In this document: piece after piece, positions 26,908 through 35,018 of the stretch
How positions within the stretch are numbered: position 1 is the first letter of the stretch
How the letters are laid out: every line of letters starts with the position of its first letter
NCBI RefSeq assembly: GCF_900115305.1
Contig: NZ_FOVW01000006.1
Location: forward strand, 1-64,000
DNA: 64,000 bases
Direction of reading: 5' to 3'
Origin: Algoriphagus ornithinivorans
Lineage (GTDB): Bacteria > Bacteroidota > Bacteroidia > Cytophagales > Cyclobacteriaceae
Notes under the pieces: model-generated
What the model was told of the DNA's origin: nothing
The model's input: only the letters and a program-made list of their open reading frames with translations
The model's database searches: none
Translations under genes and position numbers: made by a program

Positions 26908-28779
26908 ATGAAAAAACTGATACTGATTGTCCTTGCTTTATTTCCATTAGCAGTTATAGGGCAAAGTCTTCCGGGTTTAGCTCCAGGCCAAACTCCAACC
27001 AATAAGCCTGTTTTACATGGTAAAAACTGGATGGCCATCACTGGTAAACCATTGGCAGCCACTGCAGGTGCTACTATCTTTCAGCAAGGTGGAAATGCAG
27101 TAGATGCTGCCTGTGCTATGCTTGCTGCTACAGCTACCATGTGGGATGTGCTTTCTTGGGGTGGAGAAACACAAGCTTTAATCTACCATCCGGGTTTGAA
27201 GAAAGTAATTGCTATCAATGCAATGGGAGTGGCTCCCACAGGCGCAATAGTAGATTTTTATAAGTCTAAAGGAATGGATTACCCACCTGCATATGGTCCA
27301 TTAGCAGCAACTACTCCTGGCACTCCTGGAGGTTTGATGACCATGTTGGCTGAATATGGAAGCATGAGTTTGGAGCAGGTTTTAAAGCCTGCCATGCAAC
27401 TCGCAAAAGGATATCCTATAGAGGCACAAACAGCCAATAGCATTGAAAGCGGAAAAGAGCGGATCAAGCAATGGCCTTATTCCAAAAAGATATTTTTACC
27501 TCACTTAGGAGAAGATAAAGAAGGACCTGAAGCGGGTGAAATATTTGTACAGGAAGATCTTTTCCAAACATTACAGAAATTGGTGAATGCCGAAAAAGAG
27601 GCTTTGGCAAATGGAAAATCAAGAAAAGAGGCCATCTATGCGGCTAATGATAGATTCTACAGGGGAGATATTGGAAAAGAAATTGTCAGAGGTACTCAAG
27701 AGCAAGGTGGCTTGTTCACAGAAGAAGATTTAGCTAATTGGAAAGTGAAAATTGAGGAGCCTTTGTCTGTGAATTACAAAGGTATAGAGGTCTATAAACT
27801 TCAGGAATGGACTCAGGGCCCAGCTTTGTTACAAAGTTTAAATATCCTCGAAAACTTTGACCTGAAATCAATGGGCTATAATTCATCCGAATATATCCAT
27901 ACGATTTACCAAGCGATGAATTTGGCTTTTGCTGATAGGGACTTTTATTACTCAGACCCAGCATTCGAGCCTAGAAGTCCAATAAAAGGCCTTCTTTCAA
28001 AAGAATATGCCAAAGAAAGAGCCAAGCTAATCAAAGATAAAAACGATCCAACCATCAAGGCTGGCGATCCTTACCCTTTTCAGGGAGGAAGTAATCCGTT
28101 TAAAAGCCTTTTGAATAATTCCGATAATTCAATGGCGATCAATAATCCAGGAATGCCAATTCAGGGTCCAAATGATCCTTTTTTACAGGAATTTCAAAGT
28201 GGCACCACTTCTATTCAAGCAGCAGATGCAGAAGGTTGGGTAGTTTCTGTAACTCCAAGTGGTGGATGGGTTCCGGCCGTGATTGCAGGGAATACAGGCG
28301 TTGGACTTTCTCAGCGTATGCAAAGCTTTGTATTAGACGAAAAATTAAATCCTTATAATTTACCTGAACCAGGAAAAAGACCAAGGGTAACTCTTACTCC
28401 AAGCCTAGCTTTAAAAGATGGAAAGCCATTTTTATCATTTGCTGTTCAAGGCGGAGACTCTCAAGACCAAAACCTGCTACAATACTTCCTAAACATTGTA
28501 GAATTTGACATGGATGTGCAGGAAGCTGCAGAGGCTGCGAATATCAATTCTTACCAAATGCAAAGCTCTTTTGGGGCTCATGAGATTAAACCAGGCGCCA
28601 TGTCATTAAGAGATGATACACCTACCTGGATAAGAGCAGAATTAATGAAAAAAGGCTATATCATGGATTTCTGGCCAAGAACTTCAGGACCTATCAATGC
28701 CATTTGGTTTGACTGGAAACACGGCAGTTTCTGGGGAGGAAGCTCCAATTATGGAGATGACTATGGAATTGCTTGGTAG
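26908..28779 (+). CDS. Gamma-glutamyltransferase family (Ntn) hydrolase
   Basis: 623 residues with signal peptide (LILIVLALFPLAVIGQS). The large subunit has GGNAVDAACAMLA and NAMGVAP; the predicted autocleavage site is before Thr433 in SGTTSIQAADAEG, the nucleophile position of the family. RPRVTLTPSL and GGDSQDQNLLQ follow in the small subunit. The substrate-binding Arg region differs from classic GGT, so a cephalosporin-acylase or other gamma-glutamyl hydrolase role is possible. It is periplasmic. Followed by repeat island A. Confidence 0.87.
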   Translation: MKKLILIVLALFPLAVIGQSLPGLAPGQTPTNKPVLHGKNWMAITGKPLAATAGATIFQQGGNAVDAACAMLAATATMWDVLSWGGETQALIYHPGLKKVIAINAMGVAPTGAIVDFYKSKGMDYPPAYGPLAATTPGTPGGLMTMLAEYGSMSLEQVLKPAMQLAKGYPIEAQTANSIESGKERIKQWPYSKKIFLPHLGEDKEGPEAGEIFVQEDLFQTLQKLVNAEKEALANGKSRKEAIYAANDRFYRGDIGKEIVRGTQEQGGLFTEEDLANWKVKIEEPLSVNYKGIEVYKLQEWTQGPALLQSLNILENFDLKSMGYNSSEYIHTIYQAMNLAFADRDFYYSDPAFEPRSPIKGLLSKEYAKERAKLIKDKNDPTIKAGDPYPFQGGSNPFKSLLNNSDNSMAINNPGMPIQGPNDPFLQEFQSGTTSIQAADAEGWVVSVTPSGGWVPAVIAGNTGVGLSQRMQSFVLDEKLNPYNLPEPGKRPRVTLTPSLALKDGKPFLSFAVQGGDSQDQNLLQYFLNIVEFDMDVQEAAEAANINSYQMQSSFGAHEIKPGAMSLRDDTPTWIRAELMKKGYIMDFWPRTSGPINAIWFDWKHGSFWGGSSNYGDDYGIAW

Positions 28780-28799
28780 ATTTTAAATATTACAATTAA

Positions 28800-29500
28800 G
28801 ATATGCCTTCGGCGAAATATTTTAGAAGATACTCTTCAAGATAAAAAGATATGCCTGTGGCAAGGTAGATTAGAAATACAGTGGAAATAAATAGAAATAC
28901 GCTTGTGGCGAAATATTCAGAAGATAATTTTTAAGATATTATCAAGATATGCCTTCGGCGAAATACGGATCAATTCCCCCTTTGGACCTTTATACAAATT
29001 TCGGAGAAGTGAGAAAAATTAAAAGGGGGCAAGGGGGATTTTAAAAGAAATACAATTGAAATAACTAGAAATATGCCTTCGGCAATAAAAGGAGTAATTG
29101 TGTAATTGGTTAATTGAGTAATAGAGCCCCAAGGCTCTTGGATATTATTGATGAATTTATTGGTTCAATAGTTTATGGTTCAATGTTCACTCTGCTCCGT
29201 TTTGCCTCCTTAATGAAAAGCCTGAAGGGCTTAAACCCCTCAATAGCCTCGGGTGCAACCCGAGGTAAGGTAGGTAAATTATCCTCTAACGCTGGCGCAG
29301 AATTTCCAATAAGAACCGGTATCACCGTGCCAGCAAGATATTCGATAAACATTGTGGGAATATCCAATCCCGTAGGGATTTTAGCTAGGTAGCAAAAATG
29401 AGCACAAACCCATCTCCATGCCGTAGGTATGGAACTATAGAAAATTCAGTAGAAATAATTAGAAATACTTCATTAAAAGATGCAAGGGCCTGTCCCTCCG
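28800..29500. repeat. Hairpin-module repeat island A
   Basis: About 700 gene-free bases of recurring modules. Examples: GCCTTCGGC hairpins (28804, 28951, 29074 areas), GAAATAnnTAGAAATA spacers, a CCCCCTTT...AAAGGGGG block (28976-29038), AGAGCC/GGCTCT (29123-29138), AAGCC/GGCTT (29218-29232), CCTCGGGT-GCA-ACCCGAGG (29247-29265), a GCTGGCGCA...GCCAGCAAGAT block (29291-29338), AATCCC-GTA-GGGATT (29366-29380) and CCATGCC-GTA-GGTATGG (29416-29432). The same modules occur in the same order, reverse-complemented, in island B. Open frames here have no coding character. Confidence 0.85.
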
Positions 29501-29553
29501 AATGACGGGAAGGATTTTAGTAGAAACACAAAAAAAATTAAATAGATAAATAG

Positions 29554-31011
29554 ATGAGATACAAATACCTAGCAATTACCACTGCTATATTCACTTTAAG
29601 TTTGAGCAATATTTCTTTTGCTCAAAAGAAGGTAAAAACCAACCCATTAAAGGAAGAAGTTAAAGCCTCTGTAGACAAAAGATTTGATGCACTGACCGAC
29701 CTAAGCGATAGGATTTGGTCCTTTGAAGAAATCGCTTTTAGAGAAACTCAATCAGCTAAAGCCTTGGCTGATTATGCGGAGGAACTAGGGTTCAGAGTGA
29801 CAAAAGGTGTTGCCGAAATACCTACTGCATTTGTGGCTGAATACGGTTCTGGATCTCCGGTGATCGGCATATTAGGTGAGTTTGATGCTTTACCCGGTTT
29901 ATCTCAAAATAAGGTTCCTTATAAAAGCCCTTTGAATGAAGGAGCTCCCGGCCATGGTTGTGGGCACAATCTATTTGGAGTTGCTTCCTTAGGAGCAGCC
30001 GCTTCCATCAAGGACTTGATAGATCAGGGAAAAATTAAAGGAACAGTCCGATTTTATGGGACTCCTGCTGAAGAAAAGTTCTTTGGAAAATTATGGATGG
30101 TGAGAGCAGGACTTTTTAAAGATGTAGATGTAGTGATGGATTGGCATCCAGCTGCTGAAACAAAAGCTGCCGTTCAGAAAGGCCTGGCTCTAGTTGATTT
30201 TCAGGTGGAGTTTTTTGGTCAGGCGGCACACGCTTCTGCCGATCCTTGGAATGGAAGAAGTGCCAGTGATGCACTAGAGCTATATACTTCCGGAATTAAT
30301 TATTATCGTGAGCATATCAAACCTACTGTTAGAATCCATTACCATATTCAAGATGCTGGCCAGGTTGTAAATGTTGTTCCTGATTATAGCAGAATTTGGG
30401 TAAGAGTAAGAGACAGCAGTAGAGAAGGATTAGTGCCTGTATGGAAGCGTGTGGAAGAAATGGCTGAAGGAGCTGCTATTCTGGCTAATGTAGATTATAA
30501 GGTCAATTTGATTTCAGGGGTGCATGAGGTTTTAGTTAATAGAACAGGCTCAGCAGCACTTCAGAAAAATCTTGAGAGCCTAGGCTCTATCAGCTATACC
30601 GAAGAGGAGCAAAACTTCGCGAAAAAGATCCAAGAGGCTACTGGAAAACCTCAAATTGGTTTGGTCTCCAAAATCGAACCCATGGAAGAAACAGCAGAAC
30701 ATAGCATGGGAGGAAGCACAGACGTGGGTGATGTCAGCTGGGTAGTTCCTACTATCCGTCTATCTGCCACGACCGCACCTAATGGTACTCCATGGCATTC
30801 ATGGGCGGTTGTGGCTGCTGGAGGAATGTCCATTGGTCATAAGGGAATGGCTTATGCTGCAAAGGCACTATCGATGACAATGGTAGATTTATTCCAAAAC
30901 CCTGAATTAGTAGAGTCCGTAAAAGCTGAATTTAAGGAGAAAAAAGGCGACTATGTCTACAAAGGCTTCGTTCCAGATGGCCCACCTCCTATTAATTCAA
31001 ACTTGCAATAA
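29554..31011 (+). CDS. M20-family amidohydrolase (AbgB/AmhX-like)
   Basis: 485 residues with signal peptide (ITTAIFTLSLSNISFAQ). M20D features: GEFDALPGL, PGHGCGHNLFG (metal His), GTPAEE (catalytic and metal Glu), MDWHPAAE (His) and EHSMGGSTDVGDVSW. Closest in look to aminobenzoyl-glutamate utilisation protein B. It would hydrolyse an N-acyl or amide bond in the periplasm. Island A separates it from the GGT gene. Confidence 0.9.
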   Translation: MRYKYLAITTAIFTLSLSNISFAQKKVKTNPLKEEVKASVDKRFDALTDLSDRIWSFEEIAFRETQSAKALADYAEELGFRVTKGVAEIPTAFVAEYGSGSPVIGILGEFDALPGLSQNKVPYKSPLNEGAPGHGCGHNLFGVASLGAAASIKDLIDQGKIKGTVRFYGTPAEEKFFGKLWMVRAGLFKDVDVVMDWHPAAETKAAVQKGLALVDFQVEFFGQAAHASADPWNGRSASDALELYTSGINYYREHIKPTVRIHYHIQDAGQVVNVVPDYSRIWVRVRDSSREGLVPVWKRVEEMAEGAAILANVDYKVNLISGVHEVLVNRTGSAALQKNLESLGSISYTEEEQNFAKKIQEATGKPQIGLVSKIEPMEETAEHSMGGSTDVGDVSWVVPTIRLSATTAPNGTPWHSWAVVAAGGMSIGHKGMAYAAKALSMTMVDLFQNPELVESVKAEFKEKKGDYVYKGFVPDGPPPINSNLQ

Positions 31012-31021
31012 TATCTTTGTA

Positions 31022-31075
31022 CTGTCTCAATTTGTGCTGAATTATTACGTAAAATATTAGTGCATTTTGAGACAG
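31022..31075. repeat. Inverted repeat upstream of the NTF2-like gene
   Basis: CTGTCTCAA (31022-31030) and TTGAGACAG (31067-31075) form a 9-bp stem with 36 bases between. The right arm, read on the minus strand as GAAGCTGTCTCAAAATGCA, nearly matches the start of the element at 31572 (GAGGCTGTCTCAAAAGTGCA). The right arm ends 30 bases before the NTF2-like start. Confidence 0.6.
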
Positions 31076-31105
31076 CTTCATTTTTCTACTAAACTCTCTT
31101 TGACT

Positions 31106-31561
31106 ATGAAAAAATTAATTCTTTCTGTTCTTTTCATAAGTATGCTCTGCCTTTCTGCTTTTTCTCAAACTCAGAATGAAGAAAAACAGATTCAAGATTT
31201 AATTCAAAACTCTTTTGATGATCTTTTTTCCTCATTTCAATCTGAAAAATTAAAGGACTACTATACAGATGATTTTATACTGTTGGAACAGGGAGAAGTA
31301 TGGGATATCCCAACCATTTTAAATTATTTCGACAGAGCCAAACAAAATCCTAACCCTCCTACCCGAGTCAACAGGTTTGAGTTCATTGAAACCAAAATTG
31401 AAGGAAATAGAGCTTGGATAGCTTATCATAATTTCGCAACAATTTCATTGAATGGGGAAATTGTCAGAGAAATAAGATGGCTGGAAAGTGCAACAGCTGT
31501 AAAAACCAAAGATGGTTGGAGACTGGATATGCTTCACTCCACAAGAGTTGAAAAAGATTAA
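31106..31561 (+). CDS. NTF2-like (SnoaL/DUF4440) exported protein
   Basis: 151 residues from the ATG at 31106, where a signal peptide begins (MKKLILSVLFISMLCLSAFSQ). The rest has the cone-shaped NTF2 fold pattern: IQDLIQNSFDDLF, YYTDDFILLEQGEVWD, VNRFEFIETKIEGNRAWIAYHNFA, DGWRLDMLHSTR. Members are hydrolases, isomerases or binding proteins, so activity is open. It is bracketed by two related inverted repeats. Confidence 0.78.
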   Translation: MKKLILSVLFISMLCLSAFSQTQNEEKQIQDLIQNSFDDLFSSFQSEKLKDYYTDDFILLEQGEVWDIPTILNYFDRAKQNPNPPTRVNRFEFIETKIEGNRAWIAYHNFATISLNGEIVREIRWLESATAVKTKDGWRLDMLHSTRVEKD

Positions 31562-31571
31562 CAATTAAAAT

Positions 31572-31690
31572 GAGGCTGTCTCAAAAGTGCAATTTGTCAC
31601 ATTGAGCGAAGTCGAAATGTAGGCCACAACGATAGGAATGGCCTTCGACTCCGCTCAGGCTGACATTAGAGCTATTGATGAGACAGCCTC
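31572..31690. mobile_element. MITE-like 119-base hairpin element
   Basis: Perfect 12-bp terminal inverted repeats GAGGCTGTCTCA (31572-31583) and TGAGACAGCCTC (31679-31690). Inside is a second, nearly perfect pair, TGAGCGAAGTCGAA and TTCGACTCCGCTCA. The inner stretch resembles an intergenic repeat I recall from many Bacteroidota genomes; this is unverified. It has no coding capacity. It could act as a terminator for the NTF2-like gene, since a T run follows. Confidence 0.6.
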
Positions 31691-31716
31691 TTTTATTGAT
31701 TAATTATTTACGTCAA

Positions 31717-33384
31717 TTAAGAAAACAGCTTTTCCAAAATCTTATAAGTAATCAAGTAAGTGGGCCTTACTCCTTCCATACCCAATGCACCAGAAGCTAA
31801 AGTGCTACCTGTTTCCAAAGGATTATCAGAAGCATAATAAGCATATAGTACCTTTACATTAGACTTGATACTTTTTCTGATTTTAGAAGCAGATTGAATA
31901 GCTTTCTGATAATGTGCTCCTTCCATTTCCAGACCAACAGCATTCCAGGAAGATTCCATAAAGTATTTCAGGATATCCTTGTTCTGCAAGGAAGTACCCA
32001 ATACTGTTACCATACTTCCACTGTAAACACCAAGTCCAAATCCTTCAAAGTCTGACTTTTTCAACTCATTTTTGAAAGGATAATTATCGGCAGTTCCCTC
32101 GAAAACGTGTGCATCAGGAATCATCAGGTCACCTTTACCTCCATATAATATCCCTGCTTTACCCATGATGGAGGTTGAGACGATATTAAGTGGCAATTCC
32201 TTATCTCCCTTTTTATATGGCTTCAATAGCTCATCAAAACATTCGTAAGCTTGCTCACCAAAGGCATAATCCATTACCACAAATACAGGCCTCTTTTCCT
32301 TTTCTTTTGGCAAGGCTATTCCAGGAATTATTTCAGCCTTTTCAAGCAGAGCGGCATCAATAATCTGTGCCCCAATATTGGTTCCGGATTCATCCGGAAT
32401 ATCTACAAAACCATGCTTTGATGCATAATCATAAATAGCCTTGCCATGATTCCCTTTTGCATTCACAGAGATGTCCATGACCACCTTTTCTATGTCCTCA
32501 TAGGTCTTTGAACCTAGTTTCTGCGGGGCATAAATGGTATTCAAAACTGAATGTAAATTGGCTGAAATGACATGGATTGGACGCTTAAGCAAGTCCAGTT
32601 CATCTAAGGTCATTTTGATTTTATTTGCCCAAAGCTCGCCATAAACGTGGTGACCAATTCGCTCTCTCAAAGTTGCTGAGAAAGATATCTCACGATCATG
32701 ATTGTGCTTGGCTTCTTCTAAAGCCAATTTACCCATATGGTAAACGATAGAGAAAAGGCTATTCGAGTTTGAGCTTCTTTCAAATTTATCGATTGCGGCA
32801 ACTGTTTCTTCGAAAGTTCTACCAATCAAATGACTCAAATAAGCTGCAGCTGCCTCTCTGTCAAAATCCTCTCCTGCTGATTCTTTTTTTACTACTTCTT
32901 CCAGCATGGTCCAGTTCAAGGAAATTTTCCCTTTTGGATCAGTGCTGTTATTATAAATCTTATTGGATTCTATATATAAAAATGTCAAGTGAGTTAGAAT
33001 ATCGTAGATATCAGAGCGACCTCTCGTCATCTCCACATACATCACTTGTTCATCCAGTCGGTAACAGTTTCTCTTTCTTTTGGGAGGCACTATTGGACTT
33101 AGATGAGATGTTTCTAAACCTTCTCTACTGATCAATCTAACAAGTCTACATTCTTCGATTCCCCTGGGAAGTCTCTCCATCACATAAAGGAGTCCGTCTA
33201 GTTCTACTTTTTCCGGATCTGTGATTGTTCCATAAATTTCTGGACTTAGCACCATTAGTGATTGTACCAAGCTTTCACCCGAAACTCCCATTGGCTTATA
33301 GCTGCCTCTGGTAAAAAGATGTCTCATGGTGATGTAAAGTCGCTCAATAGCTGCTCTGGATTCCTGTGCTCTGGTTCTCTTCAT
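31717..33384 (-). CDS. Conserved protein, probably DUF6909
   Basis: 555 residues, no signal or membrane segment. The N-terminal half is helical and charged. The C-terminal part has a nucleoside-phosphorylase-like look: GLGVYSGSMVTVLGTSLQ, then SSWNAVGLEMEGAHYQKAI, where GLEMEGA resembles the ribose-binding EMEGA of purine nucleoside and MTA phosphorylases, and YASDNPLETGSTLASG. I believe it matches DUF6909 proteins of Bacteroidota. Inference: a cytosolic enzyme acting on a nucleoside or similar sugar. Monocistronic. Confidence 0.65.
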   Translation of the reverse strand: MKRTRAQESRAAIERLYITMRHLFTRGSYKPMGVSGESLVQSLMVLSPEIYGTITDPEKVELDGLLYVMERLPRGIEECRLVRLISREGLETSHLSPIVPPKRKRNCYRLDEQVMYVEMTRGRSDIYDILTHLTFLYIESNKIYNNSTDPKGKISLNWTMLEEVVKKESAGEDFDREAAAAYLSHLIGRTFEETVAAIDKFERSSNSNSLFSIVYHMGKLALEEAKHNHDREISFSATLRERIGHHVYGELWANKIKMTLDELDLLKRPIHVISANLHSVLNTIYAPQKLGSKTYEDIEKVVMDISVNAKGNHGKAIYDYASKHGFVDIPDESGTNIGAQIIDAALLEKAEIIPGIALPKEKEKRPVFVVMDYAFGEQAYECFDELLKPYKKGDKELPLNIVSTSIMGKAGILYGGKGDLMIPDAHVFEGTADNYPFKNELKKSDFEGFGLGVYSGSMVTVLGTSLQNKDILKYFMESSWNAVGLEMEGAHYQKAIQSASKIRKSIKSNVKVLYAYYASDNPLETGSTLASGALGMEGVRPTYLITYKILEKLFS

Positions 33385-33473
33385 TCGTTTTATTTAGGTT
33401 AAATTCAGCAAAAATACGCTTTTCTGAGCTGAAATCTGAATAGTATTTAAAATCTGATCCTTTTAATGAGTGA

Positions 33474-34052
33474 TTAGCTCTTTAAATGATCCGAAAAGAA
33501 TTTTTTCAATTTGTCTACTTTAGGTTTTACAACGAACTGACAATAAGGCTGATAACCATTCTGGTTGTAGTAGTCCTGATGGTAATTTTCGGCCTTATAA
33601 AAATTTGTAAAAGCTGTTACTTCTGTCACAATAGGATTATCAAAAACTTGCTCTTGGTTGAGTTTAGCCTTCAAGTCTGACGCAATTCTTCCTTGCTCTT
33701 CATCGTGGAAGAATATGGCAGAACGATATTGAGGACCTACATCGGCTCCTTGTCTATTTAAAGTAGTTGGATCATGGGTTGCCCAAAAAACTTCTAAAAT
33801 CAGCTCCAAACTGATTTTTTTAGGATCAAAATAAACCTGAATTACCTCTGCATGACCTGTCGTCGCGGAACAGATTTCTCTATAAGTTGGATTTTCCACG
33901 AATCCCCCTGAATACCCGGAAACCACTTGCTCTACTCCTTCCAGTCTTTGAAAGACTGCTTCAGTACACCAGAAACAACCTGCTCCTAGAGTAATCAAGG
34001 AAAGGCCATCTGGTATGGAAACTGTGGTTTTCGGAAGTTGAAGTTCGTTCAT
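33474..34052 (-). CDS. msrA: Peptide-methionine (S)-S-oxide reductase
   Basis: 192 residues. GAGCFWC contains the nucleophile Cys26 and Cys29; GYSGG, TGHAEVIQV and the YHQDYY stretch are family motifs. It repairs oxidised methionine. No signal peptide, so cytosolic, and no MsrB fusion. It follows the DUF3253 gene by 18 bases on the same strand and may share its transcript. Confidence 0.95.
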   Translation of the reverse strand: MNELQLPKTTVSIPDGLSLITLGAGCFWCTEAVFQRLEGVEQVVSGYSGGFVENPTYREICSATTGHAEVIQVYFDPKKISLELILEVFWATHDPTTLNRQGADVGPQYRSAIFFHDEEQGRIASDLKAKLNQEQVFDNPIVTEVTAFTNFYKAENYHQDYYNQNGYQPYCQFVVKPKVDKLKKFFSDHLKS

Positions 34053-34070
34053 AATATCAAAGTTTACAGG

Positions 34071-34325
34071 TCAACAGCCTCCCTCCGAAATTGGTTTCGA
34101 AATTCTTAAAGGTCCTCTTGGTTTTTGATGCTTATCTAAACTTTTCCCTTTCTGACTTAGGTTTATTTCTCCTTCCAAATACATTTCCCAAGCCTTTTCT
34201 CTGACATCTGTGAGAAAATGCCTCCAAGATTCTGGATACATGGCACGTACCACTTCAGAAGGACAAAAACTTTTATCTGCCCGAATTCTACTCATTTCCA
34301 AAATGGCTACTTTTAAAATATCCAT
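34071..34325 (-). CDS. DUF3253 small protein
   Basis: 84 residues; a winged-helix-like fold is expected for the family (AILEMSRIRADKSFCPSEVVRAMYP, then WRHFLTDVREKAWEMYLEGEI). The end GPLRISKP is typical. Possibly a small nucleic-acid-binding protein, function unknown. Upstream of msrA. Confidence 0.82.
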   Translation of the reverse strand: MDILKVAILEMSRIRADKSFCPSEVVRAMYPESWRHFLTDVREKAWEMYLEGEINLSQKGKSLDKHQKPRGPLRISKPISEGGC

Positions 34326-34396
34326 GAGAAAGATCGGTGAATTGGTAAAGTTGAATAACCCTACAACTTTAATATTGGATTAAAGGTAGGTCCATC

Positions 34397-34939
34397 TCAT
34401 TGACAGACCATCACAAAAGCTGGAGGGAGATTTTTGATAGTAAAACTGGCTTGTACCTTTCCGAAATATTTCTGAAAGAGCTTCTTTAATAAATAGGAAT
34501 AACAAATTTGAATAAAAGCACCGCCTTGGCTTAATGCATTTTTAGACTGGCTTAAAATTTCATCCGTCACTTCCTTAGAAAGAAAAGAAAATGGCAAGGA
34601 TGAAAAGATAAAATCAACTTTTCTTCCATCTAAATACTTATCCAAGTTTCCGGCAGAATCGTTGATGATTCTGATATTTTCCTGCGGAAACTGCTTTTTC
34701 ATAGCTTCGCAAAAAGAAGGGTTGATTTCGAAAACCAAAAGCTCCGCATCAGGACGCATGCGATTGAAGATACCCTGGGTAATACTTCCGTCTCCTCCTC
34801 CCATTTCTACAATTAATTTGGAATCGGTTAGATCTGCTTGGGAAATCATTTTATTGACCAAAGCTTTTGAGCTAAAAGTAAGCGCTCCAGTGGTGCTTAA
34901 ATTAGAATATAACTCTATAAGAAGATTAGATTTACTCAT
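34397..34939 (-). CDS. SAM-dependent methyltransferase, PmtA-like
   Basis: 180 residues with a class I methyltransferase core: VEMGGGDGSIT (motif I), LVFEINPSF (motif II acidic end), FSSLPFSFL (motif IV) and a C-terminal KNLPPAFV. The SLPF motif and overall length recall phospholipid N-methyltransferases and the KsgA/Erm group. An envelope lipid role is a guess. Divergent from the LtaS-like gene with a 79-base spacer. Confidence 0.78.
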   Translation of the reverse strand: MSKSNLLIELYSNLSTTGALTFSSKALVNKMISQADLTDSKLIVEMGGGDGSITQGIFNRMRPDAELLVFEINPSFCEAMKKQFPQENIRIINDSAGNLDKYLDGRKVDFIFSSLPFSFLSKEVTDEILSQSKNALSQGGAFIQICYSYLLKKLFQKYFGKVQASFTIKNLPPAFVMVCQ

Positions 34940-35018
34940 AATAGTGATTTGAGACCTTGAAGATACCCGATTTTACCCTATATTTTCCCCGACATCCTGA
35001 TTAATTATAGTTTTTATT

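Noticed and set aside
29114..29392. A 92-codon open frame in island A
   Set aside because: It runs through the hairpin modules; the composition is repeat-derived and there is no plausible start signal.
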